The notes under the pieces are model-generated. The model worked only from the letters and a program-made list of their open reading frames with translations. It did no database searches and was not told the DNA's origin. This document shows positions 7,726 to 13,800 of a stretch of DNA of 17,208 nt, in pieces. This DNA comes from JBNKDD01 sp050288085. Its GTDB lineage: Bacteria > Chloroflexota > Anaerolineae > Aggregatilineales > UBA3940. The translations under genes and the position numbers were made by a program. Each line of letters opens with the position of its first letter. Within the stretch, counting starts at the first letter, position 1. Where the stretch lies: positions 1 to 17,208 of the forward strand of contig JBNKDD010000110.1 in the NCBI GenBank assembly GCA_050288085.1, in the 5' to 3' direction.

Positions 7726-7731
7726 ATTATA
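7726..7731 (-). promoter_or_regulatory. -10-like TATAAT just before LAL regulator 1
   Basis: On the minus strand a consensus TATAAT is followed by six bases and then the ATG at 7719. That spacing would put the transcription start on the A of the start codon, giving a leaderless mRNA. This fits the weak Shine-Dalgarno (AAGG about 15 nt upstream). No good -35 hexamer is seen at 16-18 bp, so the call is tentative. Confidence 0.35.
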
Positions 7732-8050
7732 GACCTTGTTATCGAGGAGCGATATTGCGGCAAAGGGTAATGCCGCAGGAAATGGGTGATAATTCGGAAG
7801 AGCCATCGGCAGTGGGGGAATAGCGCTTCGAACAGGGCACCAGGGGACGAAGATGCTCCCTAGACAGCATGTACTCTCTCACCCTGCGGAGGGCTTTTTG
7901 TTCCTGATGAATCTCATGCAACCGGGAAAGGTTGTAATCAGACCTCTGCTGGCGTGGGCATGAGCAGTCCCCCATTACTATCCAGAACAGGACTGCACTG
8001 GTAAGTCGCTGGATTTGTGGGGGCCAAAAAATCGTTCAGGCCTGATTTAG
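7732..8050. other. Gene-free stretch between LAL regulator 1 and the IS relic
   Basis: I see no supported gene here. Frames exist on the minus strand (for example 7739-7975, 'LHEIHQEQKALRRVREYML'), but they lack a ribosome binding site and recognisable homology. If the IS3-type element was once complete, its left end and orfA should lie here. Neither an inverted copy of the right end nor an orfA helix-turn-helix was found, so that part appears deleted. Confidence 0.4.
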
Positions 8051-8854
8051 CACTTACCCAAATCGCCCAGCGGATACCATGCCTGGCGCAGCCGGTCAGC
8101 GAGCCAGCGCGAGCAGGAAGACCAAATCTTACTGGAAAAGATCCGTGAGGCCCACCAAAACAGTCGGAAATTGCATGGCAGTCCACGCATTCATGCCCTG
8201 CTGCAGCAAAAAGGCATTCGGGTATCCTGCAAACGAGTAGCCCGTTTGATGCGGCAAGTGGGCATTCATTCGGCACGATACGTTCGCCGCCGGACCCAGA
8301 CGACAGCCAGCGAGCATCATCGCTCGGTTGCTCCCAACTTGCTCCAGCGTGATTTCAGTGCTGATGCCCCTCATCAAAAGTGGTTGGGGGACATTTTGGG
8401 GCTGTGGACAGACGATGGTTGGCTGTACATTGCGGCCTTGCTTGATACTTTCTCGCGTCAGATCGTGGGGCTGTCCATGAGTGCCTTTCGCGATGAGGCA
8501 CTCGTCGAATCCGCCTTGCGCATGGCACTCGGACTGCGTTTCGTCGACACCGATCTGATCCATCACACCGATCGTGGTAGCCAGTATACGGCTCATGACT
8601 ATCTGGATTTGCTCAGTGGTCTCGGTGTGTCGGTCAGCATGAGTGGCAAAGCCGATCCCTACGACAATGCCATGATGGAGAGCTTCTTCAGTATCCTACG
8701 CCTTGAGTGTACTGAGCTCCAGTCTTTTGCTACCCGCGAGGCGGCCCGGATGGTCGTTTTCGAATACGTCATGGTATTCTATAATCGTTATCGCCTTCAT
8801 TCTGCTCTTGGCTATCACAGTCCGGTTGATTTCGAAGTGGGTTACACTGTGTAA
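8051..8854 (+). pseudogene. IS3-family transposase OrfB, 5'-truncated
   Basis: The frame opens after TAG at 8048 and reads SGYHAWRSRS, then HGSPRIHALLQQKG, the usual OrfB N-terminus. The DDE integrase core follows: D in 'KWLGDILGLWTDDGWLYIA', D in 'HHTDRGSQYTA', and E in 'DPYDNAMMESFFSILRLE'. It ends with the typical 'YNRYRLHSALGYHSPVDFE'. All three acidic residues are present, so the catalytic core is intact. There is no upstream orfA, no A-rich frameshift window and no left inverted repeat, and the first residues of OrfB are missing. The nearest starts (TTG at 8171) lie inside the protein. It is therefore a relic unless helped in trans. Confidence 0.82.
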
Positions 8855-8871
8855 AACTCTCCCCCTCTTAA

Positions 8872-8897
8872 CCCTCCACTTAAACGGGTCAAGCTCA
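8872..8897. mobile_element. Probable right end of the IS3-type element
   Basis: About 20 bp after the OrfB stop, the sequence CCACTTAAACGGGTCAAGCT resembles the right inverted repeat of many IS3-family elements (CCACTTTT..GGGTCAAG). I found no inverted partner on the left side of the relic. Confidence 0.4.
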
Positions 8898-8979
8898 ACC
8901 AGAACTAATTTCTTGCCAGTCAAGAAGTGAAAAGGTGATCAGTATTCAATGAGGACATCGTTGAGATACAGACCTGGTG

Positions 8980-8985
8980 TATAAT
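8980..8985 (+). promoter_or_regulatory. -10-like TATAAT before LAL regulator 2
   Basis: TATAAT lies 38 bp before the preferred start at 9023 and would give a leader of about 30 nt. A TTGAGA is found at 8961-8966, but 13 bp is too short for a normal -35 spacing. The box includes the first two bases of an in-frame ATG at 8984, which argues that translation does not begin there. Confidence 0.38.
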
Positions 8986-9022
8986 GATCATGGATCGAGC
9001 CTCAGCCGTAGGAGCATTCAAA

Positions 9023-11719
9023 ATGCAAGCTGCTTTGCTCTCGACGAAATTGTACAGGCCACCTATCCGCTCTAACTATGTTTCCAGGCCGCGTCTTATT
9101 GAGGAACTCAATGCCGGGTTACGCCGGAAATTAACCCTTGTCTCTGCTCCAGCAGGTTTTGGCAAAACGACGCTGTTAAGTGATTGGGCAAATCAAAATA
9201 CCCTGGCTGCAGCCTGGGTATCAATTGATGAAGGCGATAATGATCTGGCTTGCTTTTTGACCTATCTCATTTCCAGCCTACAAATGATAGAGCAAGATCT
9301 TGGCGAAGTCTCACTCGCCATGTTGCAGGGATCACAACCACTTTCAAGTGAACCTGCTTTGAATATCCTGCTTAATGAGATTGCCGGTATGGATCGCCAC
9401 TTTCCTGTGATTCTTGATGATTATCACCTTATTAGTAATCCGGTCATTCATGATACACTTGCCTATCTGTTCGACCATCAACCACACAATCTGCATCTTC
9501 TCATTGCTACACGAGTCGATCCACCTTTGCCGCTTGCCAAATTGCGGGTAGGAGGCCATCTGTTGGAGATCCGGGCTGAAGCATTGCGCTTCCAGTACGA
9601 AGAAGTCGCTGAGTTCCTTCACCAGTCCGTGGAGACCGATCTTTCATCAGAAGAGGTAGGCGCGCTCAAAGGGCGCACCGAGGGTTGGATTGCCGGTTTA
9701 CAAATGGCCGCTCTTTCCATGCAAGGGCGAGAAGATATCCATGACTTTATAACCACCTTCACGGGTAGCCATCGATACATCCTTGACTATCTGACAGAAG
9801 AAGTGCTCAACCGCCAGCCTGAAGACATTCGAAGGTTCTTATTATATACGTCTATCCTTGACCGGATGACCGCCAGCTTATGTGAAGCGATAGTCGAGGC
9901 AAGCCATGCACAGGACATGTTGGAATGGCTTGATCGCGCCAATCTTTTTGTTGTGCCACTGGACGACGAACGGCTCTGGTATCGCTATCATCATTTGTTT
10001 GGCGACATGCTGCGACGTCATTTAAGTAAAACGCAGCCTGATATGATTCCCGAATTACATCACCGGGCGAGCGCATGGTATGAGCAAAATGATCTGAGGC
10101 CCGCCGCAATCGATCACTGCCTGAAAGCCGAAGACTTCGAGCAAGCGGCGGACCTAATTGAGCGAACCTTCAACGAAGTACTCAGTCAGGGTGAATTTCA
10201 TACGGCTATCTTGAACTGGATGGCGTTGTTGCCGCAAGACGTGGTGGATGCCCGGCCCCGGGTTGGCCTCTTACATGGCTGGATGTTGGCGCTAACTGGG
10301 CAAATCGACGCCGTTGAACCGCGCGTGCAAACCGTTGAACGTGCGGCAGCGAGGCAACTGTCGGATGCGATGCTTTTTGAGATCGCTTCACTGCGTGCTT
10401 ACCTGGCACGCCAGCAAGGCCAAATTGACCGGGCCGTTGAGCTTTCTCTGCAAGCTGCCGAAACCTTCCGACGCGATCCTTCAAGTGGCAGTATGCAAGC
10501 CTACACCGGGATTGTCTTCAACTTATGTCTCGCTTATCACACGCGAGGGAACATGGTGGAAGCGCACAAATGGTACACAGAAGCGGTGCGAGTAACCGAA
10601 GCAGTCCAAAGTATCACCTTTCAATTAGCAGCCTTGAGCGGACTTGCACGAACTCAAATGATGCAGGGACACTTGTTCCAGTCCCAGCAAACATGCCAAA
10701 AGGGTTTGCAGCGCGCCACTGAAATCACCCAACGAACGGGTAAGTCAGTACCAGCAACTGCCTACGTTCAGGTTGTGCTGGGAGAAGTACTACTCGAGGG
10801 GAATCGGTTGGATGAGGCAAGTGACTATTTGCTTCAGGGCCTTGAATTAGCCAGGTTGGCGCAGAACGGCATCACTCTGTCTCGTGCATTAAGTAATCTG
10901 GTATCCTTGCACTGGGCTCGGGGTGATATGACTGCCGCACTCAAGGCCATCAATGAGATTGAAGAACTTTCGAAAAGAAGCCAGGAGCAATTCATTTTCG
11001 ACGTTCCTGCCCCTGCGGCGCGGGCCCGGTTGTTCCTCGCTGAAATGGCAAAGAGTGGTGATGGTGTCGAACATAGATATCTACCTGACGTTGTTGAATG
11101 GGCAGAAGGCAGATGTTTCGCTGTCGATGCCCCAGTTGACACATATATATGTGAGGCGGAATATCTCATATGGACTCGATTACTCATTGCTCAAAATGAG
11201 GTAGACGACGCCTTCCAATTGTTGGCGCGTCTGTTGCCGCAGGCCGAGATAGCGGAGCGAACCGGGCGCGTCATCGAAATGTTTTGCCTACAGGCGCTTG
11301 CTTACCAAGCCCTTGGTGATACGCAAGCAGCATTGGATGTCCTGACCGATGCGCTGTCACTGGCCGAACCCGCCGGATATGTGCGGGTGTTCCTGAATGA
11401 AGGTGCGCCAATGCTCGAATTGCTGCAACTTGCCGGTGCACGGGGCATCCACACAAACTACGTAAGTCAACTGTTGTCGGCTGCTAGCTACCATGGAGCC
11501 CAAGGTGCCTCATCGTCTCCCCTGGTCGATCCGTTGAGCGAGCGCGAATTGGAGATTTTACGGCTCATCGCCCTCGGTTGCTCAAATCCTGAAATCGCGG
11601 AAGAACTCGTGCTTGCAATTGGTACGGTGAAATCGCACACCGGCAACATCTACAGCAAATTAGGGGTGCGCAACCGCACCGAAGCGGTCGCATGCGCCAG
11701 AGAGTTGGATTTACTGTAG
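9023..11719 (+). CDS. LuxR-family ATP-dependent regulator 2 (MalT/LAL type)
   Basis: This 898-aa paralogue of the regulator at 5080-7719 has the same order of parts. Walker A is SAPAGFGKTT at about 41-50, Walker B is PVILDDYH at about 128-135, and the arm is 'WYRYHHLFGDMLRRHL'. A long TPR-like region follows, then the LuxR helix-turn-helix at about 834-895 (LSERELEILRLIALGCSNPE, then TVKSHTGNIYSKLGVRNRTE). I placed the start at ATG 9023: TAGGAG lies 8 nt upstream, and the N-terminus 'MQAALLSTKLYRPP' lines up residue for residue with the paralogue up to Walker A. Earlier in-frame ATGs at 8984 and 8990 overlap or abut a TATAAT. A terminator follows 24 bp after the stop. Three repeat-rich promoters downstream are possible targets, by position only. 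Confidence 0.92.
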   Translation: MQAALLSTKLYRPPIRSNYVSRPRLIEELNAGLRRKLTLVSAPAGFGKTTLLSDWANQNTLAAAWVSIDEGDNDLACFLTYLISSLQMIEQDLGEVSLAMLQGSQPLSSEPALNILLNEIAGMDRHFPVILDDYHLISNPVIHDTLAYLFDHQPHNLHLLIATRVDPPLPLAKLRVGGHLLEIRAEALRFQYEEVAEFLHQSVETDLSSEEVGALKGRTEGWIAGLQMAALSMQGREDIHDFITTFTGSHRYILDYLTEEVLNRQPEDIRRFLLYTSILDRMTASLCEAIVEASHAQDMLEWLDRANLFVVPLDDERLWYRYHHLFGDMLRRHLSKTQPDMIPELHHRASAWYEQNDLRPAAIDHCLKAEDFEQAADLIERTFNEVLSQGEFHTAILNWMALLPQDVVDARPRVGLLHGWMLALTGQIDAVEPRVQTVERAAARQLSDAMLFEIASLRAYLARQQGQIDRAVELSLQAAETFRRDPSSGSMQAYTGIVFNLCLAYHTRGNMVEAHKWYTEAVRVTEAVQSITFQLAALSGLARTQMMQGHLFQSQQTCQKGLQRATEITQRTGKSVPATAYVQVVLGEVLLEGNRLDEASDYLLQGLELARLAQNGITLSRALSNLVSLHWARGDMTAALKAINEIEELSKRSQEQFIFDVPAPAARARLFLAEMAKSGDGVEHRYLPDVVEWAEGRCFAVDAPVDTYICEAEYLIWTRLLIAQNEVDDAFQLLARLLPQAEIAERTGRVIEMFCLQALAYQALGDTQAALDVLTDALSLAEPAGYVRVFLNEGAPMLELLQLAGARGIHTNYVSQLLSAASYHGAQGASSSPLVDPLSERELEILRLIALGCSNPEIAEELVLAIGTVKSHTGNIYSKLGVRNRTEAVACARELDLL

Positions 11720-11743
11720 TTTTCCCTCTCCGTTAGCTATTCC

Positions 11744-11771
11744 CACCCGCTCAACCGGCGGGTGTTTCTTT
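11744..11771 (+). terminator. Terminator of LAL regulator 2
   Basis: CACCCGC (11744-11750) pairs perfectly with GCGGGTG (11758-11764) around a 7-nt loop and is followed by TTTCTTTG. This is a standard rho-independent terminator. Its right arm is also the start of the shared intergenic module described for 11787-11864. Confidence 0.75.
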
Positions 11772-11786
11772 GCTACGCTGCCTCAC

Positions 11787-11864
11787 TGAACCCCAAATGA
11801 ACCCTGGAATGAACCTTTGGCCGATGACAAATACGCCCGATCACAACTACCCTACTTGTATAAC
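11787..11864 (+). promoter_or_regulatory. TGAACC-repeat promoter module, copy 1
   Basis: TGAACC boxes start at 11787, 11798 and 11810 (11- and 12-bp steps, about one helical turn). CTTTGGCCGATGAC follows the third box. A -10-like TATAAC lies at 11859-11864, starting 49 bp after the start of the third box. The same layout recurs at 12643 and 13665. Such direct repeats upstream of a weak -35 suit a tandem-binding activator. A mini-element begins at 11863, on the end of the -10, so this copy may be impaired. It would serve the 51-aa gene at 12019. Confidence 0.6.
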
Positions 11865-11936
11865 CCATATTCCGCACCAACTGTAACGAAAATGGTATTT
11901 ATTCGGATTTCGTTTTCTGGGGTGCGGAATGTGGGT
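11863..11936. mobile_element. 74-bp mini-element with 16-bp inverted ends
   Basis: ACCCATATTCCGCACC (11863-11878) and GGTGCGGAATGTGGGT (11921-11936) are inverted repeats with one mismatch. Inside, AACGAAAAT and ATTTCGTT form a second arm pair, so the whole unit can fold as a long hairpin. A third copy of the end sequence occurs at 12304-12318. No target duplication is evident. I read it as a non-autonomous insertion (MITE) or two fused IS ends. Confidence 0.5.
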
Positions 11937-12018
11937 GGACCGGGCGCTGCGGGGCATGGATTCGTAAACGTTTAGAAAAAGATATGGGATATGGAGACCC
12001 TATTGAGGAGGGAATAAT

Positions 12019-12174
12019 ATGGAGACCAAAAAGGAATTCAAGTGTGAAAATTGTGGCTTGCGGAAGCGGGCTGAAGCCAATCCGGATAAGTGGTGGGCAC
12101 GACTGTGGCGCTGGCATACTAACTGGTGCCCCGGATGGAAGGCGTATCAGCGCTCGCTAGCAGAGCAAGAATAG
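12019..12174 (+). CDS. 51-aa Cys-containing, Trp-rich small protein
   Basis: GAGGAGGG ends about 6-8 nt before the ATG, giving a strong start. The protein contains C-E-N-C near the N-terminus (about residues 9-12) and a third Cys in 'WRWHTNWCPGWKAY' (about 30-43). C-x-x-C with His and Cys further on could bind a single Zn or other metal. I recall uncharacterised proteins of this pattern (C-x-N-C-G ... R-I-W-R-W-H ... C-P-G-W-K) but cannot name a family. No membrane helix is seen. It stands between the first TGAACC promoter module and an antisense IS fragment that overlaps its last 56 bp. It may be a nucleic-acid-binding or scaffold protein; that is speculation. Confidence 0.68.
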   Translation: METKKEFKCENCGLRKRAEANPDKWWARLWRWHTNWCPGWKAYQRSLAEQE

Positions 12175-12238
12175 TCCGACCAACACGGCCCATGACAGCT
12201 TCTCCAGGTTTACCTCTATAGGTGACTTGTTCGCTCAT
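12119..12238 (-). pseudogene. Possible transposase N-terminal fragment
   Basis: On the minus strand GGAGG lies about 6-7 nt before an ATG at 12238, opening a 39-codon frame (MSEQVTYRGKPGEAVMGRVG...). It runs antisense into the 51-aa gene and stops. Behind it (higher coordinates, 12304-12318) lies the end sequence also found on the 74-bp mini-element, in the position expected for the 5' inverted end of an IS. I infer a truncated IS whose transposase body is lost. I could not name the family, and no catalytic motif is present. Confidence 0.35.
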
Positions 12239-12303
12239 CGGTAACCTCCAGAGTTCCCCCTATCTGAAGGTTACCAGATTAATTCAAAAAAGGCTTTTTC
12301 GAA

Positions 12304-12318
12304 GTGCGGAATGTGGGT
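12304..12318. repeat. Third copy of the mini-element end
   Basis: GTGCGGAATGTGGGT is identical to 11922-11936 and in the same orientation, and inverted relative to 11864-11877. It probably marks the outer end of the IS fragment at 12119-12318. Confidence 0.5.
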
Positions 12319-12373
12319 ATAAGCATTTCGGCTTGCCTGGTGCGGGAATGCGCATGATAGTGTGAATGCTGAG

Positions 12374-12412
12374 CGCGGCTTGCCGCGGCCCTACCAAAAT
12401 GCATTCTAACCA
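12374..12412. repeat. Palindromic repeat resembling the MITE core
   Basis: CGCGGC-TT-GCCGCG (12374-12387) is followed by GCCCTACCAAAATGCATTC. Compare GCCTTGCCCTAC-AAAA-CATTC inside the MITE at 3255-3338. The shared order (short palindrome, CCCTAC, A-run, CATTC, AAC) suggests a degraded relative of the same dispersed repeat. The TAGGA-type ends are absent. Confidence 0.33.
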
Positions 12413-12466
12413 TGTGCCTCAACTCTGCATTAGCGCGGTGAGATTGTCTCGATCCGAGGAAACCGC

Positions 12467-12541
12467 ATGACTCAACCGATCAGCACTGGTATTCTTGCCG
12501 TGCCGACACTCATATGCGCTGCGGTAGCGGCGATTCTGTAG
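12467..12541 (+). CDS. 24-aa hydrophobic peptide ORF or gene stub
   Basis: CGAGGAAA lies about 8 nt before the ATG, and the product MTQPISTGILAVPTLICAAV plus AAIL is almost entirely one hydrophobic helix. It ends at TAG (12539-12541). The frame continues past it as 'LKPTPLFRWVVTA' to TGA at 12583, so it may be a longer gene broken by a stop or a remnant left by deletion. A strong terminator at 12599 shows that a transcript did or does end here. It could be a small membrane peptide. Nothing identifies a function. Confidence 0.38.
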   Translation: MTQPISTGILAVPTLICAAVAAIL

Positions 12542-12598
12542 CTAAAGCCAACCCCGCTGTTCCGCTGGGTAGTGACAGCATGATTTCTCACCCTAATC

Positions 12599-12627
12599 AC
12601 ACCTGTCTTGTTGGCAGGTGTTTTTTT
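12599..12627 (+). terminator. Rho-independent terminator
   Basis: ACACCTGTC pairs with GGCAGGTGT (one G-T pair) around a 5-nt loop and is followed by a run of seven T. It is the strongest intrinsic terminator in the window. It directly precedes the second TGAACC module. Confidence 0.8.
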
Positions 12628-12642
12628 GTGGTGTTTCCTCGC

Positions 12643-12720
12643 TGAACCCCAAATGAACCCCCAAATGAACCTTTGGCCGATGACCGCAGGGTTCTTTGAC
12701 CTATACACTGTCGATATACA
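12643..12720 (+). promoter_or_regulatory. TGAACC-repeat promoter module, copy 2
   Basis: TGAACC boxes start at 12643, 12654 and 12666, the same 11- and 12-bp steps as copy 1. CTTTGGCCGATGACC follows. ATACAC occurs twice, 13 bp apart (12703 and 12716), and TATACA at 12715-12720 is the likely -10. The -10 starts 49 bp after the start of the third box, as in copies 1 and 3. The SDR gene at 12774 begins about 50 bp downstream with a strong ribosome binding site. Confidence 0.68.
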
Positions 12721-12773
12721 CGAGGCCAATCGAATCATCTTCATGGAAAGCATATGGAGGAAAGGAGAATCGA

Positions 12774-13610
12774 ATGCAAAATCAAAATATCGTCATTACG
12801 GGTGGAACCGATGGCATCGGCAAGGCCGCTGCGATTCAACTGGCAAAGTTGGGCGCGAGCTTGGTGTTGGTCAGCCGCAATCCCAGCAAAGGCACCACCG
12901 CTGTTGCCGAGATTAAGCAGGCCAGCGGTAATGATGCCATTACCTTCCTACAGGCCGATCTGTCGATCGTCAAGAATGTGAAACACGCCGCCACACAAAT
13001 TCGCGAGATATTCGACCGCGTGGATGTGCTCGTGCATTGTGCCGGGAACTTGTTTCCCCAACGGCGCACAGTCACGGCAGACGGGTTGGAGTTGAGTTTC
13101 GCGATCCAGTATATGGCTCGCTACGTCCTCACCAACGAACTGCTTGATTTGTTGCGAGCCGCCCCGTCTCCCCAGGTCTTGAGCGTCGCCGGCGGCGGTA
13201 CGGTCACCGGGAAGATTGACTTCGACAACCTGCAAGGCGAGAAGCACTACGGTCTGATGGAAGTCATGAAGATAAGCGGTCGGGCCTGCGACTTGCTCAC
13301 CTTGGAGCAGATCGAACGCTACCCTGAAATCACCTTCTATAACTATGGACCTGGGATAGTTCGTTCAGGGCCAATCGTCAAGAATCCCGCCATGCGGCTG
13401 TTCATCAACACGGTCGGTCGTCTGTTCTCGAACTCAAAAGAGCAAGCCGCCAACGACATGGCGGAGTTGCTCACCGGTCAGTATGCGAGCGGGCTATATG
13501 GCACATCGGCCAATTGCAACGACAACCCAGAGTGCGCTGACACTGTTTCTCGCAAGCGGATGTGGGAGTACGGCGAAACCGTCGTGACAGATGTGTTGGC
13601 TACTGCCTAG
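12774..13610 (+). CDS. SDR-like NAD(P)-binding protein, catalytic Tyr missing
   Basis: The 278-aa protein has the Rossmann motif TGGTDGIG (about 9-16), the acidic D-L after beta-3 (about 62-63), and HCAG (about 88-91) in place of N-N-A-G. A Ser at about 137 lies in 'VLSVAGGGT'. The active-site helix reads 'GLMEVMKISGRACDLLTLE' with Lys166, but the position four residues before it is Met162, not Tyr. The nearest Tyr is 159. So the usual Y-x-x-x-K is broken, and classical dehydrogenase activity is doubtful unless Tyr159 serves. The start at 12774 is set by GGAGGAAAGGAG about 6 nt upstream; an upstream in-frame ATG (12696) lies inside the promoter module. A terminator follows. Substrate unknown. 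Confidence 0.88.
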   Translation: MQNQNIVITGGTDGIGKAAAIQLAKLGASLVLVSRNPSKGTTAVAEIKQASGNDAITFLQADLSIVKNVKHAATQIREIFDRVDVLVHCAGNLFPQRRTVTADGLELSFAIQYMARYVLTNELLDLLRAAPSPQVLSVAGGGTVTGKIDFDNLQGEKHYGLMEVMKISGRACDLLTLEQIERYPEITFYNYGPGIVRSGPIVKNPAMRLFINTVGRLFSNSKEQAANDMAELLTGQYASGLYGTSANCNDNPECADTVSRKRMWEYGETVVTDVLATA

Positions 13611-13632
13611 TGCTTCCCCGCCTTTTGGGTGA

Positions 13633-13660
13633 CGCCCGCTGGAAAAGCGGGTGTTATTTG
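13633..13660 (+). terminator. Terminator of the SDR-like gene
   Basis: CCCGCT (13635-13640) pairs with AGCGGG (13646-13651) with a short loop and is followed by TGTTATTTGTTTG. It lies about 25 bp after the stop codon. As with the other two modules, the right arm runs into the TGAACC repeats. Confidence 0.68.
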
Positions 13661-13664
13661 TTTG

Positions 13665-13742
13665 TGTATCCCAATTGAACCCCACAATGAACCTTTGGCT
13701 GATGACCTCAACCGTCTTTGGCACATACACTGTTGGCATACA
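13665..13742 (+). promoter_or_regulatory. TGAACC-repeat promoter module, copy 3
   Basis: A degenerate box TGTATC (13665) is followed by TGAACC at 13676 and 13688, again with 11- and 12-bp steps. CTTTGGCTGATGACC follows, then ATACAC (13725) and the -10-like CATACA (13737-13742), which starts 49 bp after the last box. Spacing is identical to copies 1 and 2. It precedes the frameshifted NAD(P)-binding gene at 13801. Confidence 0.65.
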
Positions 13743-13800
13743 CAAGACAAAACGAACCTCTACGGGTTCAGACATGTGCAATCGCAAAGAGGAGCAGAAA

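Noticed and set aside
7938..8596. Minus frames of 112 and 155 codons over the IS relic.
   Set aside because: Antisense to the conserved DDE transposase, with no recognisable motifs.
8961..8985. TTGAGA and TATAAT as a complete sigma-70 promoter.
   Set aside because: The spacer is 13 bp, too short. I kept only the -10-like box.
8984..8992. ATG 8984 or 8990 as the start of LAL regulator 2.
   Set aside because: ATG 8984 overlaps the TATAAT box. The later ATG 9023 has TAGGAG at good spacing and matches the paralogue's N-terminus.
12696..12773. ATG 12696 as the SDR start.
   Set aside because: It lies inside the promoter module, and the extra residues are not SDR-like. ATG 12774 has a strong ribosome binding site.
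11744..13742. The repeated spacers as a CRISPR array or integron attC sites.
   Set aside because: Units are about 1 kb apart with genes between. There are no short regular spacers, no cas or integrase gene, and no attC-like R/L boxes.
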